Source of the DNA: a virus
Virus record (IMG/VR): IMGVR_UViG_3300002231_000758
Location: 4,496-46,529 of that record
Length of the DNA stretch: 42,034 nt
Direction: 5' to 3' (one strand)
Shown: in pieces, positions 26,751-35,134 of the stretch
Position numbering within the stretch: position 1 is the first letter of the stretch
Layout: every line of letters starts with the position of its first letter
The notes under the pieces: model-generated
What the model saw: the letters and a program-made list of their open reading frames with translations, nothing else
The model's database searches: none
What the model was told of the DNA's origin: nothing
Made by a program: the position numbers and the translations under genes

Positions 26751-27237
26751 CAGAGGCCTCCGTTCGTCGTTTCTTGATAACCTTCACGGCCCTGTAGCCT
26801 AGGTATGTCAAGGCACCCGTAGGAAGGGCAACCTTCAGGATCCCGTAGATCATGAGGCCGGTAAAGCAGACGACCAGCGTGATCACAGAGATCACGCCTA
26901 CCTCATCCCACCAGGGTTGATGGTAATACCTACCAACCAGGGACACGATGCAACCAATGATGGAGAGCCCGAGTCCAGCTAAGAGCCCGATGGTGATCCA
27001 CTTATCAACAAAGTCACTCCTGGAGAGCACCTTCTTCACCTTCGTCCACAGTGTCATCTTCTTGCCGCCAAAGCCAAGCTCGGTCTTTGTCTCCTCGTAG
27101 TTGCCGCTCTGGTCATAGACACGGGAGCCGTCCTTCTTCAGGTTGAACCGTCTTACGTCCTTACTGATGCAAGACACCGTCATTGTACCCCAGGCCACAA
27201 CGAGAGCCAGGAGTAGAACGTTTACTACATACCTCAT
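26740..27237 (-). CDS. Putative lipoprotein with two further membrane spans (165 aa)
   Basis: The N-terminus (MRYVVNVLLLALVVAWGTMT, then VSC at about 21-23) looks like a lipoprotein signal with a lipobox-like cysteine. A soluble segment follows (VYDQSGNYEETKTELGFGGK), then two hydrophobic helices at about residues 82-103 and 114-140 (VISVITLVVCFTGLMIYGIL), and a basic tail (KVIKKRRTEASDGT). A lipid anchor plus two spans is unusual for virion proteins. It could be a lysis (holin/spanin-like) or superinfection-exclusion protein. No clear endolysin was found beside it. Confidence 0.55.
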   Translation of the reverse strand: MRYVVNVLLLALVVAWGTMTVSCISKDVRRFNLKKDGSRVYDQSGNYEETKTELGFGGKKMTLWTKVKKVLSRSDFVDKWITIGLLAGLGLSIIGCIVSLVGRYYHQPWWDEVGVISVITLVVCFTGLMIYGILKVALPTGALTYLGYRAVKVIKKRRTEASDGT

Positions 27238-27247
27238 AAGCCGATCC

Positions 27248-27595
27248 TTATTGAATTACGAGCTTCAGGCTGGTGACGGTGATCGCCGCGGCCCCGCCGT
27301 CTTCAGTAACCTTGATCTTGATGTAACGCATCAGCTCGGGGGTGATCTCGTAGATCGAGTTGCCGGCCGCAACCGTGGTGGCGACATCGCCATCGCCGCT
27401 CTCTACCCAGATGGAGTTGTCCGCCGACAGGAAGACTTCCAACTTTGCCGTACCAGTACCGGCGAGGACAAGCTGGAGGCCCATACGGTCCTTCTCTGGC
27501 TTGAATGCGTTCAGGTCCAGTACATCCGAATCGGCGCTTGCGCTTGCGAGGATCGCCTCGGCGCTCATAATAGTTTGGACAGTAATTTCTCTCAT
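27248..27595 (-). CDS. Small structural protein, unknown (115 aa)
   Basis: The ATG at 27595 has AAGGAG upstream. The sequence is beta-rich: DVLDLNAFKPEKDRMGLQLV, then TGTAKLEVFLSADNSIWVES, ending AITVTSLKLVIQ. It resembles small decoration or minor tail proteins that measure a response as a beta sandwich. There is no enzyme motif or signal peptide. It lies among other late virion genes with short gaps. A capsid or tail surface role is inferred from position. Confidence 0.5.
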   Translation of the reverse strand: MREITVQTIMSAEAILASASADSDVLDLNAFKPEKDRMGLQLVLAGTGTAKLEVFLSADNSIWVESGDGDVATTVAAGNSIYEITPELMRYIKIKVTEDGGAAAITVTSLKLVIQ

Positions 27596-27607
27596 CTTAT
27601 TTCTCCT

Positions 27608-27739
27608 TTAGGCGACGAATGTGCCATAGACGGTTTCTTCACCCGCTTCCAGACAGAGGACCACGCCCTCGCGATACTCGTCTGCGGCCAAGGCCTCAGA
27701 GGTGGTGGTGTTGACAGTGAGTTGTCCTACGATAGCCAT
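27608..27739 (-). CDS. Small acidic late protein (43 aa)
   Basis: The frame from ATG 27739 to TAA 27608 encodes 43 residues (MAIVGQLTVNTTTSEALAAD, ending EETVYGTFVA). AGGAG precedes the start, and its own stop lies within the ribosome binding site of the next gene. The composition (small, acidic, Thr-rich) suggests a structural accessory. I do not recognise it. Confidence 0.55.
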   Translation of the reverse strand: MAIVGQLTVNTTTSEALAADEYREGVVLCLEAGEETVYGTFVA

Positions 27740-27749
27740 TGTATTTCTC

Positions 27750-27992
27750 CTAATTTAGTTCGTTCTTCAGGTTATTGACGGCCCTTCTGATGAAGGAATG
27801 GTCTTTACAGGCAGACCTTACCTGCTCTTCTTCTTGAATCCTTGCGAGCTCAGCGGCGATAGCTTTTCGGTCTTTGATTTTAGGAGCGTCACACCCCTGG
27901 CAGACCCCACGATGCGGGAAGCCGCCAAACAGGCCCAGGCGGCACTGAACAGTCCCTTGTATATTGACATCAATTGCGTGGGGACAGGTCAT
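27750..27992 (-). CDS. Cysteine-rich late protein (80 aa)
   Basis: I start at ATG 27992 (MTCPHAIDVNIQGTVQCRLG), which overlaps the stop of the upstream gene by an ATGA junction; the open frame upstream is a shadow of that gene. Cysteines come as TCPH, QCRLG and VCQGC, a possible zinc or iron-sulphur site with the pattern C-x-H...GLFGG.P..GVC..C. I recall this pattern from other phage late regions. The C-terminal half is helical and charged (KAIAAELARIQEEEQVRSAC). The function is unknown. Confidence 0.65.
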   Translation of the reverse strand: MTCPHAIDVNIQGTVQCRLGLFGGFPHRGVCQGCDAPKIKDRKAIAAELARIQEEEQVRSACKDHSFIRRAVNNLKNELN

Positions 27993-28447
27993 GGGGTGTA
28001 CTTCTCGATCTCTAGGGTTGATGGGGTTGCGGCACAACCCGAAGTCCTGGTATATATTCCACATGGGCTCATGCAATCATTACAAGTCTTTTCGCCTAAC
28101 CACGCCGTAGTGGATTGTATCGCGGTTCTCTGTATCGTGACAGTCAAGTACCAAACGCTTGCGCTTAGGATGACCTGGGCCTGCACGAACTCTTTTGTGT
28201 CTATTTGCGTTGGGAACGGCGAATCACTGTCGAGCTGGAGCCATTGATTGACAAACGCTCTCTCTGGCATCTCTCCGTTCCACAGCGTACCAGAGCCGCT
28301 AACAATCGTTGTACATGTTGATGCAGGAATGTCTCCATCAGTATATCCTTTGATTCTCATCCCGTAGCCCTCACCCCAGATACGACGAGCAATTTCGCCG
28401 GCCGTGTCGCGTATCTTTACGCCGCTTGAATTTCGTAATAGAACCAT
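27989..28447 (-). CDS. Late virion-region protein, unknown (152 aa)
   Basis: The protein begins MVLLRNSSGVKIRDTAGEIA, then GYGMRIKGYTDGDIPASTCT, with beta-rich segments in the second half (QVILSASVWYLTVTIQRTAI). Several cysteines occur near the end (TCNDCMSPCGIY), perhaps structural. The gene is coupled to the cysteine-rich protein downstream. No family is recognised. Its place between the tail-related genes makes a tail or head accessory role likely. Confidence 0.5.
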   Translation of the reverse strand: MVLLRNSSGVKIRDTAGEIARRIWGEGYGMRIKGYTDGDIPASTCTTIVSGSGTLWNGEMPERAFVNQWLQLDSDSPFPTQIDTKEFVQAQVILSASVWYLTVTIQRTAIQSTTAWLGEKTCNDCMSPCGIYTRTSGCAATPSTLEIEKYTP

Positions 28448-28448
28448 T

Positions 28449-29516
28449 TTAGCAACTCGTCAGGATAGTCTTATCGGTGATGATTTGGCCATAGTGCAGT
28501 TGGGTGATTGTTCCTACGGATCCGCCAGAATAGGTCACGTAGGCCAAGGGCCAGTAAAGGGTCGTTGCAGTATGGGCAGGGACGCTGGCCGCATAGGCCG
28601 CGCTTGCCGCGACAGTGCCATCTCTGGTGATTGCATAGTAGATGTAACCGTTCCCGCTTATGGTCACATTCTCCTTCGTGCTCTTCGTGATTTTATCTGG
28701 ATGTACATGGATCACACCAGGGATACTGAGAGTGGTTCTCATGTTATCACCGATATTCACCCTGGCAGGGTAGGACGGGCTTGGGTCATCGGTCACGGCG
28801 AACGGGCCAGTATAGTCTCCAGCCCCTCCTGGCTCAAGCCAATCTCCCGCCCTATGCTGTTCAATAGACCAACGGTCCGATGTCCCGTCCTCGACTAGTT
28901 TGGCTATCAATCGTTTATACGTGCCAGCCCCGTCATCTGGAACAGGAGGAGTGGCCCCTGTCAGGCTTGCATAGGCATTGGTTGTAAATGCACCACCAGA
29001 AACCACAATGTGCTGGTATAGCCAAAGCGGCCCCGCTGTTGATGCTGGAAGATCAAAATCGGCCTCGGCAATCGCGGCCGTGGTGCCATCCTTCAGCCAT
29101 GCATTAGACGCGGTCACGGTGACCTTGCTGTCTGTGGAAATCAGAGAGTATGCGTCATCCGTAAAAAACGCCCTGGCTGACAGGATGTGGTCATGCCGCC
29201 ACTTCCAGGAAGTCTGGATGTACTTCCGGTTTCGGCGCGTCTCGCCCCAAACATACTTGATTCTCTCCCTGATCCGGTCAAAGGCGTCACTGGAGAGTTC
29301 GGGGTCATCCGCCAGGAGTTCCAGAATTCCGGCGATTGTATCTGTCTCGATGGAGTCTACCTGGGCGGTGAGTGATCCCTGAGCCTCATTCAGTTGCTGG
29401 ATGGCAACCTGGAGTTCATGCAACGCAACAGCGGTCCGCCGGTCTTCAATTTCCTGCGGACTTGTGAACCTGAAAGTTCCTTGACTAAGCTGAGTTGGTT
29501 TTTCACCAGTTGCCAC
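28449..29516 (-). CDS. Tail-associated or fibre-type structural protein (355 aa)
   Basis: The start is a GTG at 29516, placed by AAGGAG about 10 bases upstream; it overlaps the preceding gene by 14 bases. The N-terminus has a helical, coiled-coil-like region (ALHELQVAIQQLNEAQGSLT, then QVDSIETDTIAGILELLADD), typical of trimer-forming structural proteins. The rest is beta-rich with Gly/Thr repeats (AYASLTGATPPVPDDGAGTY; VTISGNGYIYYAITRDGTVA). It could be a short tail fibre or spike base. No hydrolase or lyase motif is visible. Confidence 0.55.
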   Translation of the reverse strand: MATGEKPTQLSQGTFRFTSPQEIEDRRTAVALHELQVAIQQLNEAQGSLTAQVDSIETDTIAGILELLADDPELSSDAFDRIRERIKYVWGETRRNRKYIQTSWKWRHDHILSARAFFTDDAYSLISTDSKVTVTASNAWLKDGTTAAIAEADFDLPASTAGPLWLYQHIVVSGGAFTTNAYASLTGATPPVPDDGAGTYKRLIAKLVEDGTSDRWSIEQHRAGDWLEPGGAGDYTGPFAVTDDPSPSYPARVNIGDNMRTTLSIPGVIHVHPDKITKSTKENVTISGNGYIYYAITRDGTVAASAAYAASVPAHTATTLYWPLAYVTYSGGSVGTITQLHYGQIITDKTILTSC

Positions 29517-31451
29517 TGGGGGTTAACTCCTTCATGTTTGTGGCGAGCTCTACGGTATAGACCGTGTAGTCGCTCTCAACCTCATAGGACCACTCAGAGC
29601 CGTTCGGCAGGTTGCGGAGCAAGAACGGGTTGGAGTCGGTCACGTATTGGCTCAGTACCTTGCGACCACGGTTATATAGCCGGAAGTGGACGGGGTAGTC
29701 GGCCGCGGCGATCCTGGCCGCTTTCGGATTGAACTTCACAGGGAACTGGAACCGGCCGGACTTCCACTTGAGCGTAGCATTCGGTCCCGTGGTGTCCCAG
29801 GTGGACACCCGCGCCAGGGACTCTTCGACATCGATCCGGAGGTTGGTGCCGCCGGCCACCGTCAGGAAGACCGACTTGTCCGCGGTCTTGGCGACCATGC
29901 TTCCTGGGGTCTGGTCGTTCCACTCGGTCCTGGTGAAGTGGTCCTTCGTCAGGTTGGTAATCTCCAGTCCGCCGCCTACGGCCATCAGCCCGTTATGGCT
30001 GGGCCAGATCAGCGTTTGCCCAAGACGGCAGAGCCCGAGCTTGTTCAGAAGCGGGTGGACATCGGGACTGGCGATCTCGTACAGCAAGAGCGCGGCTGGG
30101 TTGGAGCCTGTCACCATATACACCCTGCCGTCATCGCCAGTGGCTCCGGCAGTCCAGACAATGGCGGACGTACCACTGATCGCTACAGCAAGGATATTGG
30201 TATCGAACTCAATGGCGTAGTCCTCAGGCGTGACCCAGATCTTGCCGGTGGCCGTTGGGTACAGCATGTTGTCCTTGTAATAGAGCGCAAACTGGGCCGG
30301 ATGAAGGGCAGAACCTACCGCAAGGTTGGCCGGCGTGTCGGGGAGGGCGCCGTAGTCCTCCAGTTCGTCTGTGACCGGCAGGGTGACGGCGTCATAGAAA
30401 ACGTCTGCATCCACATTCGCCAGCAGGCGGAAACCGGATGACGCATCGGCCGAGCGATACAGGTTGTTTTTATTGTATGTGGCCTCCCTGGTTGTCGTCA
30501 ACTTGATCCCTTGGCCAGGGTCGAGCTGTACCACCGTAGACAGTTCGCTGACGGGCCCCTCGTACTCGTTCCCGCTATCTTCCTTGACCATAGACTGCAT
30601 GTAATAGAACACGCGGGTGCGAGGATCAGTGTAGTTCATCCTACAGATGAAGGTGATATTGATATTGACCACACCCTCAAACGGATCCCCAGGTCCAGTC
30701 CGGCACGGACGGATCGTAATGGTCCTCGTCCCAGTTGGGCCCCGATCACATCCACCACTTCCAATGTGGCATAGTTGATATCTATGGACCCTGCTGGCGG
30801 TGCGGCCGAATAATTTGACCAGTCCGTTGGCATGTATAGCGGGATCGCCGCCTTGATGAACTCGGGATCGCTCGGTGTCGCAGTATCTGGATGCTGAGAG
30901 GTGTCACTGGGGCCGCCATTGTAGTCGCCAGTTCCAGGGGAGAAGTCGAACTGGTACTTCGGGCCGCGAACGAAGAAGGGGCCCCCTCCTGCCATTGCCT
31001 TGGTGAATCGGGCCATCGAGAAGGTGACCTCAATGCCGCGTTTGGTGTAGCGGGTCCACTTGTAAGACAGGGGCTGCGCGGATGCCAGATCCTCATAGAC
31101 AAGCTCTTCGGCACCGGCTGTCCGGTCCATATAGCTCAACCACACCCTGGCCGTCACATCAAACCATGTAGCAGGCTGGGCGAACCGGAATTTATCCGTC
31201 TCGACGTAGGATGGGGCGTCAGGAACAGGGATGTCCCAGATCTCTGAAGAGTCTATATCGCCGTTCAAGTTGGCGCCATCATTCATCTGATTGAATGGAG
31301 TGTCCACATTGATTGGGACAAGGGCACCCGAAGTCAGGTCCACGTTCTCAGCGGTCTGGGCCATACCCAGCTCTGCGAGCCTACGGGTATCGTGGTTCCC
31401 CACGCGGGGCATAATCCCGCCGTGCTGTTCCGGACTGCGAATGATAGTCAC
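29503..31451 (-). CDS. Large late structural protein, frameshifted (about 648 aa)
   Basis: Two frames (31451-30636 and 30672-29503) are joined by removing one G from each of two GGGG runs on the coding strand (30740-30743 and 30687-30690). The bridge then reads IGPNWDEDHYDPSVPDWTW followed by DPFEGVVNINITFICRMNYT. The corrected length is 1,947 bases, 648 residues. The N-terminus (RLAELGMAQTAENVDLTSGA) and the later beta strands (LNKLGLCRLGQTLIWPSHNG; RVYMVTGSNPAALLLYEI) resemble podovirus tail tubular or nozzle proteins. I hold that only moderately. It is preceded by adaptor-type genes, which fits a tail protein. Confidence 0.6.
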
Positions 31452-31462
31452 CTTGCACCTCC

Positions 31463-31807
31463 CTAAATAGCCGCGTCGAACATGGCTTTCTGTTCCATGG
31501 CCTGTCTGGCTTCCTGTTCGTCGGCGGACTCTCCGCTCAATGCCCGATACGCAATGAAGTGGGCCAGTCGAAGCATCTGGTCTAGTCCTTCGGTGAGTGT
31601 TGTCTCATAGTCAGCCGTAGTCAACTCGGACAAGGCGGTCATGGTGTTGTCCGCCGCCAACCACAAGTCCGGCCGGCGCTTATACAGTTCCTGCCTCCCA
31701 AGGTTGAGCCAGCGTAGCATATCAACAGGATCATACCTGTAGGTGTCGGTGCCTGTAATGTCATGCAGGATATGTCTGGCCTCTGTGAAAACGTCTTCTG
31801 GAGTCAT
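31463..31807 (-). CDS. Head-tail adaptor-like protein (114 aa)
   Basis: The protein is helical: MTPEDVFTEARHILHDITGT, then VDMLRWLNLGRQELYKRRPD and GLDQMLRLAHFIAYRALSGE. This layout (an N-terminal helix, the RWLNLGRQE block, a long helix, an acidic tail) resembles small phage adaptor proteins that join the portal to the tail (DUF6682 type). It is immediately upstream of the large tail gene, as expected. Its ATG overlaps the end of the small membrane protein gene at 31804. Confidence 0.65.
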   Translation of the reverse strand: MTPEDVFTEARHILHDITGTDTYRYDPVDMLRWLNLGRQELYKRRPDLWLAADNTMTALSELTTADYETTLTEGLDQMLRLAHFIAYRALSGESADEQEARQAMEQKAMFDAAI

Positions 31808-32121
31808 TGCCGCTTTCTCTCCTCTAGCTTGTCTATCTTAGACTCTAGTTGCGCCAGGGTCTTCTCCATTCTGCCCAGTGTGGATGTGAGGTTGGCGTAC
31901 CGCTCATCTCTTATCGCTATCAAGTTGGAGTTTTTGAGGGCCGCTTTCTCTGCGGTCTGGGCCTGGGCCATCGTGCATCCCGTGAGGCTGATCAGGATTG
32001 TTACTCCAACGAGTATTACCGAAACCAGTACACCAATCATCCAGGTGATTGCCTTCAGTCTCCCCTGCTGAATGCAAAGCCCGCCCTCTTCGTGATGTAT
32101 GATGTGCTTTTCGTCTGACAT
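31804..32121 (-). CDS. Small membrane protein with coiled-coil tail (105 aa)
   Basis: An N-terminal soluble part (EEGGLCIQQGRLKAITW) is followed by one strong transmembrane helix (WMIGVLVSVILVGVTILISL, about residues 27-46) and a C-terminal coiled coil (TSTLGRMEKTLAQLESKIDK, LEERKRQ). This resembles XhlA-like or holin-associated proteins in overall plan, and also spanin-type anchors. The gene lies between head-tail genes, where lysis genes are sometimes inserted. Assignment to lysis is tentative. Its end overlaps the adaptor start by an ATGA junction. Confidence 0.55.
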   Translation of the reverse strand: MSDEKHIIHHEEGGLCIQQGRLKAITWMIGVLVSVILVGVTILISLTGCTMAQAQTAEKAALKNSNLIAIRDERYANLTSTLGRMEKTLAQLESKIDKLEERKRQ

Positions 32122-32135
32122 GGTTCGTTCCCTTC

Positions 32136-32930
32136 CTATAGTTCTGGTATGTCTACAATGAGATCCGCGGCCTTTCGGTCTGTAAAGACCTCCTCTTTGG
32201 CCTGATTGATCGCGTGGTTGAAGTCCCTTCGCAGTTCACGGGACCGATCCATGTCGGCCCATGGCTTGTCGCTCATCGCGAGAAGATAAGAGAGAGCACC
32301 GTCAGCGATATCCTGGTCATATTTGTCAAGCAGGATCTGAGGGTACTCCCAACAAGTGGCTTCCGGCCAGAGAACCACATTCACATCTAGGTCCAGGTCG
32401 TCCTCAACCGGCTCTGAGTCCAGTTCCAACAGGTAGTCCCTGGTGACTGTGTAGTCGGCGGGGTTGATGGTCGAGTCGTCGATCTTGACAACCTTGACGC
32501 GGTGGATTCTGGCGTCATAGGGATGAGTCCGGATCTCATAGACATCGTCGTCATCCCAGTCGTTGTCTGTGCCGTTTGCCAGGGTGGCAGTGATTGTGGT
32601 GGCGTCATTGTCGGTTATGATGCCGTAACTGCCATCCGTAATGTTGAATAGGTAGAACCCGATCCATGCGTCCACGGTCCATACCGCAGTCGAATCCGTA
32701 AGTATCGCCTGATCATCACCACCGTCATGCGTTCCTGTGGTCATCACCCGCAACTGATAATCCGTTTCATCGGTATCAGTCGGCTGGGCAACGAGGTCTT
32801 CCTTCCACCATTCAGACAGTCGGCAGAAGTTACGGGCCGCAAGGATGAGTTTCTGCTTGACGACAGGTACGGGACAAGCGCCTGCATATGGTGTGATCAA
32901 CGGATAGATTGTCGTAATGTCCGCAGGCAT
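32136..32930 (-). CDS. Head-tail connector-like protein (264 aa)
   Basis: The protein begins MPADITTIYPLITPYAGACP, then VVKQKLILAARNFCRLSEWW. It continues with beta-rich Asp/Thr-rich segments (IGFYLFNITDGSYGIITDND) and a C-terminal helical domain (ALSYLLAMSDKPWADMDRSR, ELRRDFNHAINQAKEE). The last domain is common in phage connector or adaptor proteins. An Asp-rich region (NDWDDDDVYE) may bind a metal. A structural role at the head-tail junction is inferred from position after coat and decoration genes and from the domain plan. Confidence 0.55.
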   Translation of the reverse strand: MPADITTIYPLITPYAGACPVPVVKQKLILAARNFCRLSEWWKEDLVAQPTDTDETDYQLRVMTTGTHDGGDDQAILTDSTAVWTVDAWIGFYLFNITDGSYGIITDNDATTITATLANGTDNDWDDDDVYEIRTHPYDARIHRVKVVKIDDSTINPADYTVTRDYLLELDSEPVEDDLDLDVNVVLWPEATCWEYPQILLDKYDQDIADGALSYLLAMSDKPWADMDRSRELRRDFNHAINQAKEEVFTDRKAADLIVDIPEL

Positions 32931-32945
32931 CGGGTTCTCCTCTGT

Positions 32946-33458
32946 TTACTTCTCAGCCAGGAAGGCGGTTTCGACTTCGGCCAGCTTCGCCCGCATCTTG
33001 TCCTCAGTGAGCTTCATCCTGAGAGCCAGACCGAGCTTCATCTCGGCGTACATAACCAGTTCGGCCTTGTACTCCAACTGGCCGTAACCGTGATCGGTCT
33101 TGAGCGCGGCTGTGACCTGCTTCTTCATCTCGGCTTCGGATCGCTTCGGCTTGAGGTTTTTCTTGGTGTCCTCGGCCGGCGCATCTTTGACTTTCGTCTC
33201 TTCGCCAGGATCGACCATCTTGATCGGCTCAGTCGGTGCGTTCGGCTTAACGGGCTCCGGCTTCGGCATGGGCGCCAGGATTTCGGTGTCTTTGATGTCG
33301 GGCGGATCCACCTTCGACGGCGCTTTTCGCTCATCGACGGGTTCGCCTTTCACAATCTTGTCTTCGGTCATGTCTGACCGTTTTGCGAGTGCTTCGGTCC
33401 AGGTGAAGACGGCTCCGTCATCACGCCGGAGGATTCGGACTGTTACTGGATCTGACAT
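32946..33458 (-). CDS. Proline/lysine-rich late protein (170 aa)
   Basis: A folded start (DPVTVRILRRDDGAVFTWTE) leads to a long low-complexity linker rich in Pro, Lys, Asp and Glu (about residues 35-105, for example PKPEPVKPNAPTEPIKMVDP). A helical C-terminus follows (AELVMYAEMKLGLALRMKLT, DKMRAKLAEVETAFLAEK). This resembles small capsid-associated proteins with a flexible tether. The function is unknown. It lies between the connector-like gene and the hairpin at 33503-33536. Confidence 0.5.
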   Translation of the reverse strand: MSDPVTVRILRRDDGAVFTWTEALAKRSDMTEDKIVKGEPVDERKAPSKVDPPDIKDTEILAPMPKPEPVKPNAPTEPIKMVDPGEETKVKDAPAEDTKKNLKPKRSEAEMKKQVTAALKTDHGYGQLEYKAELVMYAEMKLGLALRMKLTEDKMRAKLAEVETAFLAEK

Positions 33459-33502
33459 TGTAGTGGTTCCTCTGGAGGGTTCCGGTTCAGGTACGGGAGA
33501 AC

Positions 33503-33536
33503 CCTCTCGACCACAATCGGAGTAGTGGTCGAGAGG
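33503..33536 (-). terminator. Strong hairpin after the coat-proximal gene
   Basis: A perfect 12-base stem (CCTCTCGACCAC at 33503-33514 with GTGGTCGAGAGG at 33525-33536) surrounds a 10-base loop. It lies in the 99-base gap between two late genes, downstream of the decoration-like gene. The minus strand has GTTCTC after it rather than a T run, so it may stabilise or process the 3' end of the coat/decoration transcript, or attenuate it, rather than fully terminate. Confidence 0.5.
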
Positions 33537-33557
33537 TTATTCAGTCAACAGGGAGGT

Positions 33558-34058
33558 CTAGTCCTTGTTGGCGATCTCGTCTACGGTCATCTGTACGCAG
33601 TACAGGTAGAACTTCACCCGCGCCGTATCGGCGCTGGCGTTGTTCGACAGGACCGAGAAGTACGCGGCCTGACCTGGGAAATACCCCTGAGCGCCCGTGG
33701 GCGAGAAGGTATTCGGGGTCGCTTCCGCAAGGGCGCCTGGGCAGGAGCAACTGTCGCCCAGGGCGTTGTTCAGGTCCAGACCGTCGAAGAAACAGTCTGC
33801 ATCGATGGCGGTGGTGCCATCATCGGCCTGATACAGGCCAACGTCCACTGTCAGGGTCGCCCCCTCCAGCTTGACGATGTCCGCACGGACCGCCAGGATC
33901 AGCACATCCGCAGGGATGTAGAGACAGTTCGCGACATCGCCAGAACCCAGATTCTGTTCGTCCAGGTTGAAGTCGAAGCCGAGCATGAAGCCGCCGTCCA
34001 TGAGGCGGTTGGGCAGTTTGGCGCCACTGCCGCCAACAGTAATGTCATAAGAAGCCAT
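33558..34058 (-). CDS. Capsid decoration-like protein (166 aa)
   Basis: The protein reads MASYDITVGGSGAKLPNRLM, then DGGFMLGFDFNLDEQNLGSG, then YIPADVLILAVRADIVKLEG, ending YLYCVQMTVDEIANKD. It is beta-rich and, like the protein at 36410-37000, sits beside the coat gene, the position typical of decoration proteins. The ATG is close to the coat gene's end (96 bases). The high expression typical of this place fits the hairpins on either side. No specific family is certain. Confidence 0.6.
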   Translation of the reverse strand: MASYDITVGGSGAKLPNRLMDGGFMLGFDFNLDEQNLGSGDVANCLYIPADVLILAVRADIVKLEGATLTVDVGLYQADDGTTAIDADCFFDGLDLNNALGDSCSCPGALAEATPNTFSPTGAQGYFPGQAAYFSVLSNNASADTARVKFYLYCVQMTVDEIANKD

Positions 34059-34106
34059 ATTGATTTTCCTTTGGCTAGATTATGGTTGAGAAGGTTAAGA
34101 GCACAA

Positions 34107-34122
34107 GGCCACCGGAGTGGCC
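34107..34122 (-). terminator. Short GC-rich hairpin downstream of coat gene
   Basis: GGCCAC and GTGGCC form a six-base stem with a CGGA loop, 32 bases after the coat gene's stop at 34154. On the minus strand it is followed by TTGTGCTCTT, a weak T-rich tail. It could partly terminate coat transcripts, giving more coat than downstream products. A strong terminator would need a longer T run. Confidence 0.4.
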
Positions 34123-34153
34123 CCATGCAACCAGAGGACCAATTTTACCCGCT

Positions 34154-35077
34154 CTACTTCTTGATGTAGAGGTGGCCGATGGCTTTCGATTTAACGACCT
34201 TGTAACCGTAAACGTGCAGGGCACGGAGCAGGTCACCGAAGTCGTTCGGGTTCTTAAGGGTTTCTTCTTTGACGATCTGCGAGGCGAAGGTCAGGCCGAC
34301 CTTGTGACCGAAGATCGCGTTGAACACGGTGTCCGAGCCGTCCGTGGTCTTCGCAATGTTGTTGGACATGTAGATCGTGAAACGATCAACCATACCAACA
34401 CGGCCGTTACGCAGGATGGAGGTGCCATCGCCGGCCAGCGAGGCATCTTTAAGGTCAGAACGCTTAATCAGGCCACAGGCCCAGGCGGGGAGTACCATCC
34501 ACCGACCTTCTTCCGGCACGTTCTGCTCATCCAGGACCACGCCGCAGTTGACGATAATGTCGAGGATGTTGGAGGTAGTAGCCTGGAGCGGCGTACCGCT
34601 GACACCCAGGTTAATGTCACCGGACTCAACGCCGGCACTGGCGCCTTTGTTGGATGCGTGAGCATCGCCGTAGATGTTCGAGAGAACATCATAATCGACC
34701 TTGGGCTTCAGTTCCGAAGAACCGTGACGCGCCCACTGGCTGACAAATTCAATGTCAACCTGCTTGCGATCAACTTCATTGATCGAGAGCGCGAAGTATT
34801 TTCCCTTGTCGATCAGCAGGGAGATGCTGGACGGCTCGGGGTTGTCGTAGTTCAGGTTCTGTCCCTTCACGTAATCGTTGATCACGATCTCGGGGAGCAG
34901 GCGGATCTTGACCTCGGAGCCCATGTCCTTGATCATGCCTTCGTAGTCCGTATTGGCGATGACGCCAAACACGGTTGCCTTGTAGAACTCTACAAGGAGC
35001 TTTGCGGCGTACAAAATCGGGATGTACGCGGCGGTATCCAGATCTGGATGTTCGGCGGCGATGGGGTAATTAGCCAT
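34154..35077 (-). CDS. Major capsid (coat) protein (307 aa)
   Basis: The length and pattern fit an HK97-fold coat protein of podovirus type: MANYPIAAEHPDLDTAAYIP, then LLVEFYKATVFGVIANTDYE, GMIKDMGSEVKIRLLPEIVI and LNYDNPEPSSISLLIDKGKY, FALSINEVDRKQVDIEFVSQ, ending LHVYGYKVVKSKAIGHLYIK. Segments such as YKATVFGVIANTDYEG and the FVSQWARHGSSELKPKVD helix resemble coat proteins of this group. The order is also right: scaffold just upstream, portal further upstream, decoration downstream. AAAGG precedes the ATG. Confidence 0.82.
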   Translation of the reverse strand: MANYPIAAEHPDLDTAAYIPILYAAKLLVEFYKATVFGVIANTDYEGMIKDMGSEVKIRLLPEIVINDYVKGQNLNYDNPEPSSISLLIDKGKYFALSINEVDRKQVDIEFVSQWARHGSSELKPKVDYDVLSNIYGDAHASNKGASAGVESGDINLGVSGTPLQATTSNILDIIVNCGVVLDEQNVPEEGRWMVLPAWACGLIKRSDLKDASLAGDGTSILRNGRVGMVDRFTIYMSNNIAKTTDGSDTVFNAIFGHKVGLTFASQIVKEETLKNPNDFGDLLRALHVYGYKVVKSKAIGHLYIKK

Positions 35078-35134
35078 AGTGATAGCCTTTATGCTAGGCC
35101 ACTACCCCATCGTGCCGGAATCCTCTGGATTGCT

